DNA from: Limanda limanda
Taxonomy: Eukaryota; Chordata; Actinopteri; Pleuronectiformes; Pleuronectidae
DNA length: 64,000 nucleotides
Assembly: GCF_963576545.1 (NCBI RefSeq)
Contig: NC_083655.1
Coordinates: forward strand, 14,122,440-14,186,439
Direction of reading: 5' to 3'
Position numbers and translations under genes: made by a program. Below are positions 8,791 through 22,500 of the stretch, in pieces. Every line of letters begins with the position of its first letter. Positions within the stretch are counted from its first letter, which is position 1. The notes under the pieces are model-generated. The model did not search any database, was not told the origin of the DNA, and saw only the letters and a list, made by a program, of their open reading frames with translations.

Positions 8791-11700
8791 TGAGCTAGTG
8801 CCATCCAGTGTATTATCATGTCTCAAATCAATGATCTCAGTTATTGATTAGCTGGATGTGGACAATTAGATTGGGGTCATATTACTTCTGCTGATTATTG
8901 TGATTACAACCACCCTCCCCCCCTCCGCTCAACAATCTGTTCTCCTGGAGAAGCTTGTTTTTTTTTACTTCTGTGTGATTTTGCTGGAGCTGTCGAACCG
9001 ATGCTGTAAAAGTAAGAAAAATCAAAGTTGAAATGTCTAGGTCATGGAACAGTTTCAGGCATTTTTTTTTTTCAAATTTTGGCATCAATTATGACCAACA
9101 ATGGCTTCCTTTTACCTTTGTTTGTGAAATCCAGCTGGGTCGGACACATTTTTCTCCCAATGTTCCTCTGCTTTGTTAAAAGAATGTTGTCATGGTTCTT
9201 TTATTTCTGACTGTTAGTGTTAAGGTTAAAATAAAAATCATCTTTTAATGTTTCCCTTCAAAGTAGATGAAAGGTGCACCTCTTTTTCACCCTGTTAATA
9301 ATATATTTCCTTACCTACGACACATTTTTAATTAATACACTGCATCTTAAATAGACCACATTGAAAAAACTGGGGATGTGTTTTCATATCCCTAACACAC
9401 GGAAGGGCCATGCCTCTGCAGAATCGTGCTGTGCATTCAGGATCAAGCCTGCACTATACTCACTCACCCGTGTCACCCAGTGCCACCCACTACTGCCAGG
9501 TAATAATTCCGGTGGCCAAGCAGCATCAGTCAGTCCTCACCTCCATGAAATTAAGCATAAAACATTAATAGAGGCAGATTAGGTTTAAACCCAGACTAAT
9601 GTGGCATGAAATGCTGTGGCCATGCTCGAGCAATTAGAAGCTTGGAGAACTGACCTATTTTAAACCGGCTGTGTCCTGAGTTCTTCTTTTTTTTGTTACA
9701 GGACTCCCATACAAGTACATACAAAATACCCATATACAGAGATGGACACACACTTGCAGGGAAAGAAATGCACCCACCAGTGACAACAATTAGGTTTTCA
9801 AATATTAGTGTGAATATGTCAGCAGATACCTTATGAATTGATTATAAACAATTTGCTGTGAAAAGAAAGCAATGGCAACATTTATATTTTCCTCTACAAT
9901 ACGTTTTTCTAACCCTAACCCACTGAACTCCAGACATTGTCCGATGCTCCAGACATTTTATAGAACTTTTCCGGCCAGACCCCTAGTAAAATGTCCAAAT
10001 GAGCTCAAAGAGAAAGTGGGTGTGTTGACGAAAGCAAAACTGGAAGACTTCTTAGCGACGTGTCCATGTGATGTAAACAATACTACTGGGCTTTCTGCAG
10101 CAGAATTTATATGTCATGTACTGCCTTGTGCATTCTTAACCCATACGCCTGAATGTTCCAGTATTTGGCCTGTTCTTGTAAACGCATCTCTTATGTGAAT
10201 GTCAAACAATTTTTCAACATTTTCAAAAGTATTTTAAGGACGGCTTAAAAAAGCGATAACGTTTGCCACATAAATGTCAATTCTATGTGTGTGAGAAGGT
10301 TCAGCCGAACAGAGAAATCACCCGGTTGATTAGCTTTCATTGAAGCATTGCTACTCTATTGGAGTAGACCCTGTCTGCATTGAGTAAATCAGCTCAAGGC
10401 ACAGAATGAAGACTTATTTATTTGGATGTTTTTATTTATTAAGAGTCTGTCACATGACAGGAACACAGAGCAAAGACAGATAGAGAGTGACGGAGAACAC
10501 AGCACCATCGGATGCTAGTGTTGCTCCCCATCACACACACCCACCAAACCCACATATGCACTGCAGACATGCCAACACAAACATAAATTCAATGCACATC
10601 GTCTTGGCACAAACACACTTGTGCAGTGACACACACACACTCTCAGTAGCAGACAGCAGGGCCCTGTCTCCGTTCACGGTGGAGCAGGAATCCGCAGCGT
10701 GGTGAGAGCAAACGATTTGAGGCATATGACAAGTCCTTGTGGATTCAAAACAAAGCACTGTCACAAAAGCTCTGCCTTGGCCGAGCAGCCTGCTCCCTGC
10801 TCCGCTGCGCTCGGCATGCGGCGATACAATCCTCGAAGTCCAAGACGAAAGCCATCATCATCCCTTCACATCCGCTCCGTTCTGTGGCCCGTTGCAAACT
10901 GCTGCCGACTCCGTGTGTGCTGCGCCCGTCAGAGTGGCTGCCGCAAATTTGCCTGCGAGGCTCAAGAGGGGGCCCACAACACCCGGGAGACTGAGTCCAT
11001 TCACATTATCCGCTATGGGAGAAGCCGTGTATGGGGGCCGGGGACCGAGGCGAGGGAGGGGAGAGCAGACGAAGAGGGGGAGGACAGGAGGAACAAAGTG
11101 AAAAGACATCGGTGTGTGTGCCTGTGTGTGAAGAGAGACATATAGAACTTGCTGGGGGGTGAGTCTACATACTGTGAAAGGTCTCAAAGAACTAAGGTGT
11201 GCAAATGTTTTCTGATGCAGCTCTGCTTAATCTGCTGTTGAAAAATATTCTAATCATATTTTATGCCAAAGTTTAATCAAACTATTATTCCCCAGGTTTA
11301 GATGAGAAGACTGACACCACTCTCATGTGCTGAATAAGTGAATAATAAGTAGATAAGTAAGGCTGCAGGATATTTAGATATGTGATTTACATCAATCTTC
11401 TCCTCCAACTCTCAGCAAGAAGATGAAAAAGCCATGTTTCAATTCAGGGAATGCATCTTTCAGAGGCTGCATTTACAGAACTGTTTGCTTCAAAATGGTG
11501 CAACCAGACCATCCTGTTTCAAAGGCCTTAGAAACAAAGGCTGCAATGGATAGACCCTTCCTGGCCCAACCACTCCCAGGATTCATTGCGGTTTGGTGAC
11601 AAACCATGAAAGAGGTGAGGGGGTAAGCGATAAGATGTCCAATATTTGAGTGTGACCCTTCAACTCGTCCGAAACAGCTGTCTTTAAAAAAAGGGGCATA

Positions 11701-14319
11701 AAAACGTACTTGTCACGTCCAACTTCTGCTCTGTTGCTAGGCTACAGCAATGAGAACGGGACGAGCTGTAGACGCCGATCACAGAAAGCCTCTGTAGACC
11801 AGACTGTTCCATCTCGGTTCAGCCGGAGAAGTCTACACGGCCCACGAAGGTCATGCAAACCGTTCCTTAATTATCATTTCAGATACTTTTTTTTCTCGAG
11901 TCATATTCATTTTGTTTTCAATTTAGCCGAAGAGAAATTATGATGCAATTTGGGGCTTCCAAAATATTATGGATTAACAGAAGCGTGCTCCGCTAATGGA
12001 ATTCTCCCTCTGTTTGGATCATAATGACAGTCGGCTGCTTGAATTAAACATCCCTCTGATAAAAGGGAAATTAAATCATCTCTAATTGCAGAATCATGAT
12101 AGTCTTAAACGTCTAATTCAATTATCAACATAAAAAAAAACTATTGTAGAAGGGGAAGAAACAAATGTTATTGAACATGCGTTGCCATGTCAAATGAGTC
12201 TCCCCATTATCCAGAGTCAGAAACCATTTCCAAACTGCCCCCGTGACAAAATAAAACAGTAAAAAAAGGACGATATTTTGCCTTGTTTGCTCCGGGGCAG
12301 CGTTAGACTCTAGAGTTTCCCTTGGATGTCTTGCTAACCTCAATAATCATAATCCAACAAAAGCAAATGAGCAGTGTCTCTATACAACCCCCCCCCAAAA
12401 AAACATTAATCCACATTATTTCCCTTTGAGTTTATTTGTTCTTTTCTGTCATTTCATTGGTATGAATAGATAACAATAAAATCAAGTTTCTATCAAAACT
12501 AGGACCATAACAGACATGAGGCATTGGGACGGATAAAGAAAAAATATAGATGACCCATATCTATTGTGTAAACAGGCTTACATTTTATAAAATTGGACCT
12601 CTTCTTTTAAATTCACATTAAAGTGCTCCTAAAAGCAGTAGAAGGAGAATTGTAGGACGGAAACAAAACATAAGTAAGACATTGCAAGACCACAAAAGCC
12701 TGATAACAGGAAAAATATTCAAGGACACTGCTAACCGCTCCTCATTTCCCTTTTTCCCCCCAAAACATGATGGATGGTTTTTTATCCGTGCACCCCACAG
12801 GGAGATATATAATGGTGTTAAAACAGGGATTGTCGCGTTCCATGTAGACCTCTTCTCAAGACCCTGGAAAATGACTCTCATAATCCTTCACAGCGGGCAG
12901 GGAGGATCCGCTCAGTGTGGACTTTGCCGCTGCCTGAATCAACATGGCGGCTCAGCCTGTGGTTTCCAACAGACGTACAAATGGGCTTCGAGGGTACATG
13001 GTTGCCGAGAAGACGTATGAACACCGTGGCGCATGAAACACAACATGTAGAGACCACCATCCAACCCCCTTTTTCTAAACACGCTGCTAATAAGATTTTT
13101 CTTCCCTGATCTTTTGTATGCAAAATTGATATGATGGATGAGCACACGAGACGCAGAGCAAGCGGTAACACACTGGCGGTGGTAACACACTCCAGAGTTC
13201 ACAACACAGTCGACCCAAAGCCCCGGCTAACGACTCCTTGCCATGTAAATGATGATAAACACGAGCGCCGCTTCCACCAGTGAGTGCGCATTACTTAATG
13301 ATGTTCAATGGCAGTGGTGAGCGGAAAAGACAACAAATATATTATACCAATTCATCTTAAATGGGCATCCCTAAGGAAACCCATCTGAATTGTAAATTCA
13401 TGCATGGGCCTCATTTTTCATATGTGGCAAGGGTAGAATTCCATAAACTGTGTACTTAATGTGCAATGCTTTTTGCATATTTACATCTTTATGGGCTCTC
13501 ACTGGGCTGTGTATGTATTTATTTATATGAAATGTGCAACACTTACCCATTGTCAGAAATGGACTAGGTTTAGATTGATGCCTCCGTGCAGCAACATGCC
13601 ACAGGTCAAACTTCTAACAGCTGGTAAACATGAAGTCTGTAGAAGAAACTGAAATGTGCTTATTTATTTTGAATAAATCTCAATAAATTCAGGCTGTAAT
13701 ACTGTTACGCTCTATCTATTGTTCCATTTAACATCCAAGTGGGTTTTTAGTTGTTTCCTAGAATCCAAACTTTAGTCTATTTCAGTGTGTTTGGGGGATT
13801 TTAAAGTCAACTTGTACACTCCGATGGCCACAAAGACCTTTTATATTCAGAGACCAGTGATTAGCCGGAACAAGAGACGTCCTTTAACCTCAATATGAAA
13901 GAATAGCTGGCATCTGGTCTGTTACTAAGATATCAAGCTGCCTTTGAGAGACAAATCACAAGAGACAACCAGGCCAGGCAGCCAGTGAATGCTGGCCGGA
14001 CTTAAATGATGTTAGATGGATACCTGGCATCGACTTCTGCTGCTGAGACAGGTAGAGCCCTTTGGATGGGAAGGAGTGGGAAGGTATATGGGGACGGGGA
14101 AAAAAACAAGCATTCCAAAAAAGTGGAACATGATCTGATAAGTCTGGAAAAGACTCTGGCCTGGTGACATCTGTGCCAAGGGCCTTTCAGCGGGACCAAT
14201 TTAAACTACCTGGACCAGCAGGTCTCCTGGGATAGCTGGAATGGAGCATACGCACATACACACACCCACACAAACCGCACACACACAAATTAATGGGTAT
14301 TAAGGTAAAATTGTGTCTA
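8791..14319. other. Gene-free interval
   Basis: No coding gene was recognised. It contains a 108-residue frame at 9872-10198 without a recognisable domain, a CA-rich stretch at about 10530-10640, a CpG-dense block at 10760-11060 with several overlapping frames, and an AT-rich block at 11830-12130 with many TAAT/ATTA motifs. Overlapping frames on both strands in the GC-rich block suggest chance openness. Confidence 0.5.
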
Positions 14320-15432
14320 CACTCACCGAGAACTTTATTAGAAACAATTCTACACCTGCTCATTCCGGCAACTATCCAGTCAGCCAATGACGTGGCAGCA
14401 GTGCAGTGGATAAGCTTCATGTAGATATAACTAGGTTTGGTATTTCAGTTAATACTAATGCTCATGCCAAACATCAAATGTCAATACAGTGATTTTAACT
14501 GTGGCATGATTTTATGTGGACATGCTGCTCTGATAATTCCTGAAATTGCTTTAAGAGTGGATTGGTCAGATCTAAGACTCTAATAAAACCTAAATTATTG
14601 GCTGGCATACCTGTCTGTCACCAACCGACCTGGCTTCCTGCGAGCACCCTGGCCCTAATCTCACTGCGTATGATTGTAGAGAGGCAGAAAGGCATCCACA
14701 ACTGAAGCAGGCAAGAGAAGTTAGTGAGCGAGTCACGAAAAGTCGCCCTCCAGCAGTTGTCAGGCAGTGAGCGTTCATGTATTTTGGGGGCAACAGTCTT
14801 TAGAGTTTAGGGAGATGGCGCAAAAAACAAAAACCATCCAGTGAATGACAGATCAGCAGACAGAGATGCCAGACCGGTTCAAGCCAACAAGTGATACAGT
14901 AACTCACATTCCTTACAACTGTAGTGAGCAGAAAAGCATCGAGAAAGCACAACATGTCGGACCTGGAGGCAGATTGGCTACAGCAGTGGTCCGGTTTCAA
15001 TCCTGTCAGCCAAGAAGAGAAATCTGACAATGCAGTGGGCCCAGGCTGCACCAAAACTGGACTGAGGAAAACTATTGTGCTGGTGCATACAGATGGTACA
15101 GGGTCAGAATTTGGCATCAACAGCATGAATCCACGCACCCAACCTGTCTTGTGTCAACAATCCAGGCTGGTGGTTTGTGGCATGTCGTGGAGAAGGTTTT
15201 CTTAGCAAACATAAGTCTACGTAATCACAATCAATCGTGGACACGATCAGCCATCCTCTGGTGATAACTTCCAGCAAGGTAAGTTTCAAAAGTTAGATTT
15301 TTGTTTCAGTCCTATGCCAGATCACAATCTCTGAGGAATATTTTCAATATCTTTTGGAATCCCTGGCACAGAGAATTGAGCCTTAAGGGCAAAGGTTGGC
15401 CAGGGTGTTCCTAATAAAGTGCTCAGTGGGTG
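14320..15432 (+). mobile_element. Degenerate Tc1/mariner-like DNA transposon
   Basis: The 5' end CACTCACCGAGAACTTTATT (14320 on) and the 3' end GTTCCTAATAAAGTGCTCAG (before 15432) are inverted copies, and TA dinucleotides (14318-14319, 15433-15434) flank both, as for Tc1/mariner insertions. Transposase-derived pieces remain, including CAACAGTCTTTAGAGTTTAG (14793 on), a GAGCAGAAAAGCATCGAGAA piece (about 14926) and TTTGGCATCAACAGCATGAA (about 15110). Frames are short and broken and parts of the transposase are missing, so the element is dead. About 14550-14790 does not resemble the rest and may be a nested insertion. Confidence 0.8.
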
Positions 15433-15894
15433 TATATGTGTTGATAATGTTATCTAATTCCGACTAAACATCTAAAGGTTCACGCAGTATAGTTTGATAT
15501 TAATACAAAACAATTATCAAACTAAGGTAACTGAAATAATTTCCCCCGAGCACCTTCCCTCTGTTGTAAGTATATTCAGACAGACTGCCGAGTCACTGAA
15601 CTCTGATCATTCACCAGCCGATCCAGAGCTTGAGTCCCTCATCTCAGAATGAGGAAAAAGAGAGAAAAGGAGACAGAGAGAGAAGGAGAAATGGTTTGAT
15701 TCCCTCTGGGCCCACCCATACTCCCAGCAAAGCAGCGACTGTGGATAAAAGCGTCCAACAAAGGCCGTGCACATCTCCTCTGTGAGTCAAATTTGAAAGA
15801 GATTGAACCTGTGCTATTTCTGAAAATGTGAACTGTGGGTTGTCTGGGTGGGTGTAGCACTGAGGGCTGCTAATGGGGAGGTTTAAGTGCGTCT

Positions 15895-15897
<3 letters not shown>

Positions 15898-15935
<38 letters not shown>
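15898..15935. repeat. (CA)n microsatellite
   Basis: An uninterrupted CA array of about 38 bp. Confidence 0.95.
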
Positions 15936-15936
<1 letters not shown>

Positions 15937-16119
15937 ATCATGGCTTAGAAAAACAGCTCAGTAAATAAGAGAGCTGGCAGAGCTGCACAATTTAAAAACT
16001 GAAATCTTCCATTTTTTGCACAATTGTCACCATCTTTAGTTCAATGGATTTTGATATTATACAAAAATGAATGGAAATTTCAAAATTACACGTAGTCAAC
16101 ACAGGCCTACTTCAACTGT

Positions 16120-16500
16120 TCATTATAGGACATTCATTTATATACTTTTACTTAAAGCAACTTACAACAGGGACATCACTAAAGCTTTAGTACAGCAGGA
16201 AACCTTGACAATGAATACAGACGCTAGATCTGTTCAAATAGACAAACAGCAGGAGATCAGGTATAGAAGTAGAATAAAATTGCACAGTAAAGTCTGTAGG
16301 CATCAGAAGAGATCCTAGTCTATCTTCAAGAGGTTCCTGAGGATTGAGAGGGACACTTGTTCCACCATCAGCAAATGGTGTAATGATCGCAGGATGTGGA
16401 GGATTCACTATATCAAAGGCTACTGATTGGTTGATCCTTTTTAACTTGAGTAGAGTCGATTGGTGCCTTTTAGAGGGAAACAGGTTCCGTAGTGTCCAGC
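16120..16500. repeat. Possible interspersed repeat fragment
   Basis: A segment near 16130-16175 (ACTTAAAGCAACTTACAAC) resembles the widespread fish motif with AAAGCGACTTACAA, and GACACTTGTTCCACCATC (about 16350) fits the same type. No ends were found and the class is unknown. Confidence 0.35.
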
Positions 16501-17996
16501 CTCTGTTCATTAAGAAGTAGTTCTAATAAGTTTAATACCCACAATATTTTTTGGGGTGAATAGTGGACATATAGAACAATTTATAACATGTTATCGACTG
16601 CGGACGTGGTGGCTTCTTTTATTTCTTAGATACAGCCGGACTGGCTTCCAGTAGCCCGCTTCCAGTCGTGCAACCTTGGCTAATCATTTATTTTACTCCA
16701 ACATTAGATTCCTATTGCAAGTGGCTGTGTGAAACCCCCTCTGCATTGGCCAGCATTGCTACTGCAGTAATCATATGCATAGAAAGCGTAACGGAACATA
16801 CAATATCCTTCTTTCCGAGTAGGGGAGGGGAAGAGCAGTCTGAGTCTTCCTCCTCACAGCTTCTTTCCAACGTTTGGCAGGGCACTTCAGCCTTAGAAGA
16901 TCAAATCTGTCCTCAGACGGCAGCTTCTGGACTGGAGTGACCTCTGTGTGCACAGAGAGAAACACACCGGAGAATGAGAGGATATCAAATCATTTAGGCA
17001 ACTCAAACCTTGCGTATGCATCATACCTGCACAGAGAGAAACACACAGAGCAGTGTTTGCTGTACGTGTCTTTAGTGGAGACACACTCAGACACACCTGC
17101 AGTCACTCAACACCTAAAGCACAGCCATTGGCTCGCAGCAAACCAAACACACACAGACACACACTCCCAATGACTGCAACCCACTGTGTATGTGAGTTAG
17201 TTTGAAGGTTCCACTACAGGTCTACCCTGTCACAGCTATAATCAATATTTTCAACAAATACTGATCAGAAACCTACATGTGTAATGTAGGGCACAAGCCC
17301 ACAAAATTACCACTCAAGTCTCTAGCTTGGTAGACCTTTACAGCATAATTCACCTCATCCTGTTAGTATCCATTTAATAGAAAATATTTTGGATTTGATA
17401 AGCGTTCATCATACGGCCAAAAATAATATTTCTCAGTATCTGCTGGGTGTGTAGACACAGAGCTGCACGCTCGCAAGTACACAAAATCAACCCCATTTCT
17501 CTCAATTTTGTAAAGAAACTAAGATATAAAAAATGACCCTGCAGTGGTCCAATAATTATATTCAGACACAAGTTATTTTAGATAACAGTTCTGTTTGACA
17601 AATAAAAACCAGAACTTTTGATTTGAAACCTTGCATAATCTCATTGCATCTGGTTGGACAGTTCCCGCTGTGACACTTTAACACGTACACAATCACCTCT
17701 TCATGTCCTCCTGCTCCCTGATGTGGGAGGTATACGTCTCCATGCGACATGTCAACAGGGGGAATCAGTTGGTCTCTGTTAGATTCGAGGGCCGTTGAGG
17801 TCTTCAGCCACCTTGAAAGTGCTGAACATCGCACTTCTGACACATTAAATAACACATAGGCACTCAAACACGTGCACGGACACACATCTGTGCCGTTCAT
17901 GATTCCCACAGTTGAAGGTATGTCAAAGCACCACTGAGAGGCTCGCCTGCAGTAAGTCACCGGGGTGGACGTGAGCTGTCATACAGACCTACACAA

Positions 17997-18023
17997 ACAC
18001 ACACACACACACACACACACACA
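17997..18023. repeat. (CA)n microsatellite
   Basis: A near-perfect CA array of about 27 bp. Confidence 0.95.
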
Positions 18024-19309
18024 GATGTCCTGTAGCTTCGAGGGAATCTGCTGAGGCAAAGAAACTGTCCCCTTGAGCAAATACACACATATATGAAGTG
18101 TGTGTGTCTTTATGTGTGGATGGTGTATAAGGGGTTTTGTCCTTTTTAAAACACTGCAAAAAGATACTGCAACAGGAACCGTGCTAACATTTTGAAGTAT
18201 TACAAAGAGTATATCATACATTACTAGATCATTACAATGTAATCCTCCTGTGTATAATTGTAATTACCCAACATGTAACATGGAAGTCAGAGGCCCCTGT
18301 ATTCAAAGATGCCTCAGGTAAAACTAATAAACAACATAATGTGAAGGGTAAACAAAGGGTTAATTAGACCCGCCCCCCCCAGCCCCATGACCACACCGGT
18401 TTCCGAGCCAACGTCAACTCCTGTGACGTCCCCAGATGATGTCATGTTGCTCCATACATCTCCGTCTGTTTTTCTATCGCCACGTTTCCGTCACGATCTC
18501 CTTCTTTGTATTTGTATGGCACCGACTACACCGGTTGGCTCGACCCCTTCTACCCAGCCCCCATGGCCCCTGGGTCTCCTCTGCAGCCCGGCACCGCCCC
18601 TGCCCACCAGTTAGCCAGCAGCCATCTGTCTGTTCGTTCGTCTCCATGCCCGGCTCATTTGGCCGCTCAGTAGGGCTCTGTTGATTCTCCATCGCTGGTG
18701 AGCCCTTCTTATCAGACCCATGCAGAGGGCCTAATTAGTCGGTGGGCTTTTGGAATCGCCTGGCAGCTCCTGGAGCAGCCTGACACACACAAGAGCTGGG
18801 GTTAAGAGGTGGCCAGAGGGGCCTAAGAGGTTGTTCCCCCGATCCCCCTCCGGCAAAACAAAACGGGAGCGGAGCAGATTGAAATGGGAAGCATTAATAT
18901 TCCAGTGTTTGACAATAAGAGACAGCTGTGTATTACCTTCTTGTTGGTCCAATATTATTGTATACATCAATAAAATGCTACCGACAATATGGGATGTCGA
19001 CCGTGAAGTTTGTTTTTGAATGAGCAGTTTGGTTTGGCTCAGGTCAACATTGGATAGTTCTGCTTTCTGGCAAAGTTCAGACGAAGATCTTCTACAAATC
19101 GTAGAGCAAATGGGGAAAGAGAGAGAGACAACAAGTAGAGGGACAACAAGCTGCTGCACAGGTGAGAGTGATGGCAGCTGATTGTATATAAATGCTTTAA
19201 ACATTGACACACTTCTCAATTATGTTACAAACTGTTTCCTCTCATCAATGTTGTAAATACTGTTATTTTGTTGCTCAGTTACAAGAAGCAAGTATTGCAC
19301 TTGTGTGCG

Positions 19310-19512
19310 TCCTGGGAGAAGGATCCCTCACATGTGGTTCTCTCTGAAGTTCCTGTTTCTTCCCCCTGTTTATATATATATATATATATTTTTTTTTTTT
19401 TCATACTCTTATTGCAGGTAAAGAACAGAGGATGTCGCCCCTCGTTCAGCCCTATGAGGCAAACTGTGATTTGTGAAGATGGGCTATACAAATAACACAT
19501 GACTGATTGATC
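19310..19512 (+). repeat. Retroposon 3'-end-like repeat with TTGATTGA-type tail
   Basis: AGAGGATGTCGCCC, GAGGCAAACTGTGATTTGTG and GGGCTATACAAATAA, followed by a TGATTGAT tail, match the 3' end of a common fish retroposon. A TA plus poly(T) tract (19372-19402) interrupts it. It is truncated and no frame remains. Confidence 0.55.
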
Positions 19513-22500
19513 GAGACTTCTTTTTGAGTGCAACATGTCTGATGTTTCCAGGCTCTTTGCAAAGACCCAGGACAATTTGAGTCTGTAATTGGTAAAAGAA
19601 TAACTTTTAGTGGACACTGTCTCAGTTGCCCAATAAGATTACATTGTAGCCACTGACGATCAATGTCATCATTTTAGGCTACGTCATTTTTGAGAAAGAT
19701 TTAGTAGTTTCCTGTAGTTGTATGGGTTTCCAATTTTCTCCAACAGTTAGATTGACTATCAAGATTTTGGATCCAGAAGAAGTTGAACAAAGGTTCTCGG
19801 GTTCTCCTTGCTGCTTATTTCCTTTTTTCACCCCTCTAAATATTGTGAGTTTTTTCTCAACGAATTATGACTGTATTCTTGGATTACTATTTTACTCCTA
19901 ATTCTCTAAAACTAATACTGACTTTCTCATTTCTACTACTCGCTCTAAGCAGAGCTCAGCTGGAGCATCCTAAATGGCACTGTGTGTATTTGTCATAAAG
20001 GCCTCTGAACCCTGGCACATTATCATATACACACTCACACAGGTAAACAGATTTCCTGCTTCGTCTCAGCCAGTCAGATCTATGTTTGCCTTTCCCCTGA
20101 CATGGCTCACGGTGAAATACAACACCGGTGAGATAAATTAAAGAGATGAGTGCGTGCGCTTTGGCTCACTCAGTGACTTCCCACCGCTCATGTGGCTTAA
20201 GGTGTGTTTGTTCATGCAACAAGGTTGTCCAATTAGCCCACTCTCTCTCCTGCTCCCTCCTCCTCTGTTCTCCCGAGGCAACATGGGCAGGTGATTATCA
20301 GGCACCAGCTCTTACTCCAATTCCACAGATTTCCAATGAAAGATGACTGCGGCTATCAAATTATAAGTGATCCCTTCATCTCCTAAACAAGGGGTGACTG
20401 TTTTGGTGGGGACTTTATGCATTTGTGTGAGCACTGACAGAATGATGTCATGGGAGATGCTGTAGGGTGAAGCCACCCATTATTCTTTCTGGAAGCTTTT
20501 TGTGTTGGGGCACATGAGACCAAACAATTACGGTAGTTTATACTCTTTTTTTGCGTGAGGCTTTGTTGTAGAGTTGCCAAATCAGCACATACATACACAC
20601 CACACGCTCGGAGCATTTTTCCGAGACTTTACTCGTCCTCAGCGGCCCTCTTTTTTCTCAAATCTTTTCCTTTGCACTGAAAGTTTGGCTCCTAAGATGT
20701 TTGAAAGATAAAAGAGTTGCGGCCATCGTGAGCTTTAAAGATTCTTGGTGGATTTTACCTGAGGAATGAAAAGATTTTCTCACACCTCAGTTTCGGAGGC
20801 TGCAGCTCTGAGAAGGACGCGCTCGGCACCACGCTGGCGAGGTGGGCATTGATTTTAAAGGAATGTCTCCCTTTCAAGCCTGAAAACACACACACGCGCA
20901 CACACACACACGGGAGGCACTGGCTTCACACATGCACACCAGCAGTAATTATTCAGCGGAGACATGTGCAGGTGGCTCAGGAGAGGAGGCAGAGGAGAGA
21001 GTCAAAAGCCTGACTTAAATGAGAGAGAATGACCGCTGGCGCTGCTGTATGGTGTCAGGGTTTGACAGCAGTCTGAACAGAGGCCACTCTGACTAATTGG
21101 GCTAATTTGGCAGCAGGGGAAGAAAAAGAGTCTCTGAGGACCGAGTGGCTACTCTTTTCATCATCTCTCCCTCGCCTCATCTGAACCCGCTCTTACCCTC
21201 GTCGGCTCTCCTTTTCCCGCTCGCTGGCTCGTTTGCCTTCTCCCCATTTCGCTTTCTCTCGCTTTAATAATTGCGCTTCATCTTCACTCCAATCAGTCGG
21301 GCCATCTAAAGTTACCTGACAGTCACAGCCGTCGTGATCCATTTCATAGATGTGCAAGTGCAGTGTCCGTTCCTCACATGCCTGTTTGGAATGGGCTGTT
21401 TGCTTGGCCTGTGGTTATGATGCTGGTGGCAGCTTTCTTAATGAAACTGTAAAAGTCAGCTATGATCAACATTTGTTTTTTGGTACAAATCTTAAAGTCA
21501 ATGTTTTTCATGTAACAAAATTTTATTTAGTTTTTCTAGTGCAGTGCCCATTCTAAACCTACCTGTTTGTAATAGGCTGTTCTTGTGTCTTGTATTAATG
21601 CTCTGGAGCTACCTCAGAAACATTCCACAAACAGTTCTACAATAAATTGTCAATTTTTTATTGTTTGTGTGCAGAGCTTTTTATAAACAGTCGATGCAGA
21701 GTGAAGTTTGAAAACTTTGAGTTCATCATACCTGGTTTATCTACAATGAAGATTTTAGTCTTCACTATCAATTAAGTCAATGTTTTTCATAAAATCAAAG
21801 TGGATTTGCTTTATTACTGTCTACGTGTACGGTTTATATGGGTGTTTAAATGATTTACTGAACTGTTGTTTTTTAAATACGTTGCATGTCCCCTATTTTA
21901 AGATAAAAGCTATGTAGTTTATTTCAATATAAAACATTGCAGCAGTTAAACGAACATTATTATTTTACTTTGAAGACAAATTTCTAGAGAGGAAGTGATA
22001 CTATGAATGTTGTTACCAGGACGGATATCAGTACCCATGACACCTGAATGTCTGTGTCAGTCAGATATGGTGAAATAAAAAAAAAAAGTAGTTATTAAAA
22101 TGATCTAGCGGCAATATTTGCCCATGGTTCGACCAGTTGTTAAATGCTGCTGTAGATTATCAGAAAGCGTAAAAGAAGAAATCGGCCCACAGACTGAAGG
22201 CACACTGCCCCACCCCCCACTGACTGCAAGGCGTTTGCCTGTTAATGACATTTTTATTTATATTGAAAGTACCACCTGTCCAAATCGCTGCACTTCCTTG
22301 TGCTCCTATCAATACACATGTCAAGTGTGAAGCCAATAAGACAAACAATTCACGAGACATGCATTCCACATACAGACAGACAGACATCTGTGGAATTAGT
22401 AGGTAGATATGAAAACACAACTCACAGGCGTATTGGAGCAGCTCTGCAATAAGGATATGGTGCCTGTGCTGTATATTTCTTCTCGTTCTCTGCTTATTTG

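Larger units (their letters stand above)
15433..19309. other. Gene-free interval with microsatellites
   Basis: It holds CA arrays (15898-15935, 17997-18023), a possible repeat fragment at 16120-16500 and a C-rich region at 18368-18700 with overlapping frames on both strands (judged chance). The segment at 18728-19015 includes GGGAAGCATTAATATTCCAG and looks complex and non-repetitive. Confidence 0.45.

Noticed and set aside
9872..10198. 108-residue plus-strand frame beginning with ATG
   Set aside because: No family was recognised and no promoter or splice context was seen. It could be a repeat remnant, and support is too weak for a gene call.
10699..11145. 148-residue plus-strand frame in a GC-rich block
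   Set aside because: It is composition-driven, overlaps equally long frames on both strands and has no domain.
18387..18692. Proline/threonine-rich frames on both strands
   Set aside because: C-rich composition explains them, and the two strands are equally open.
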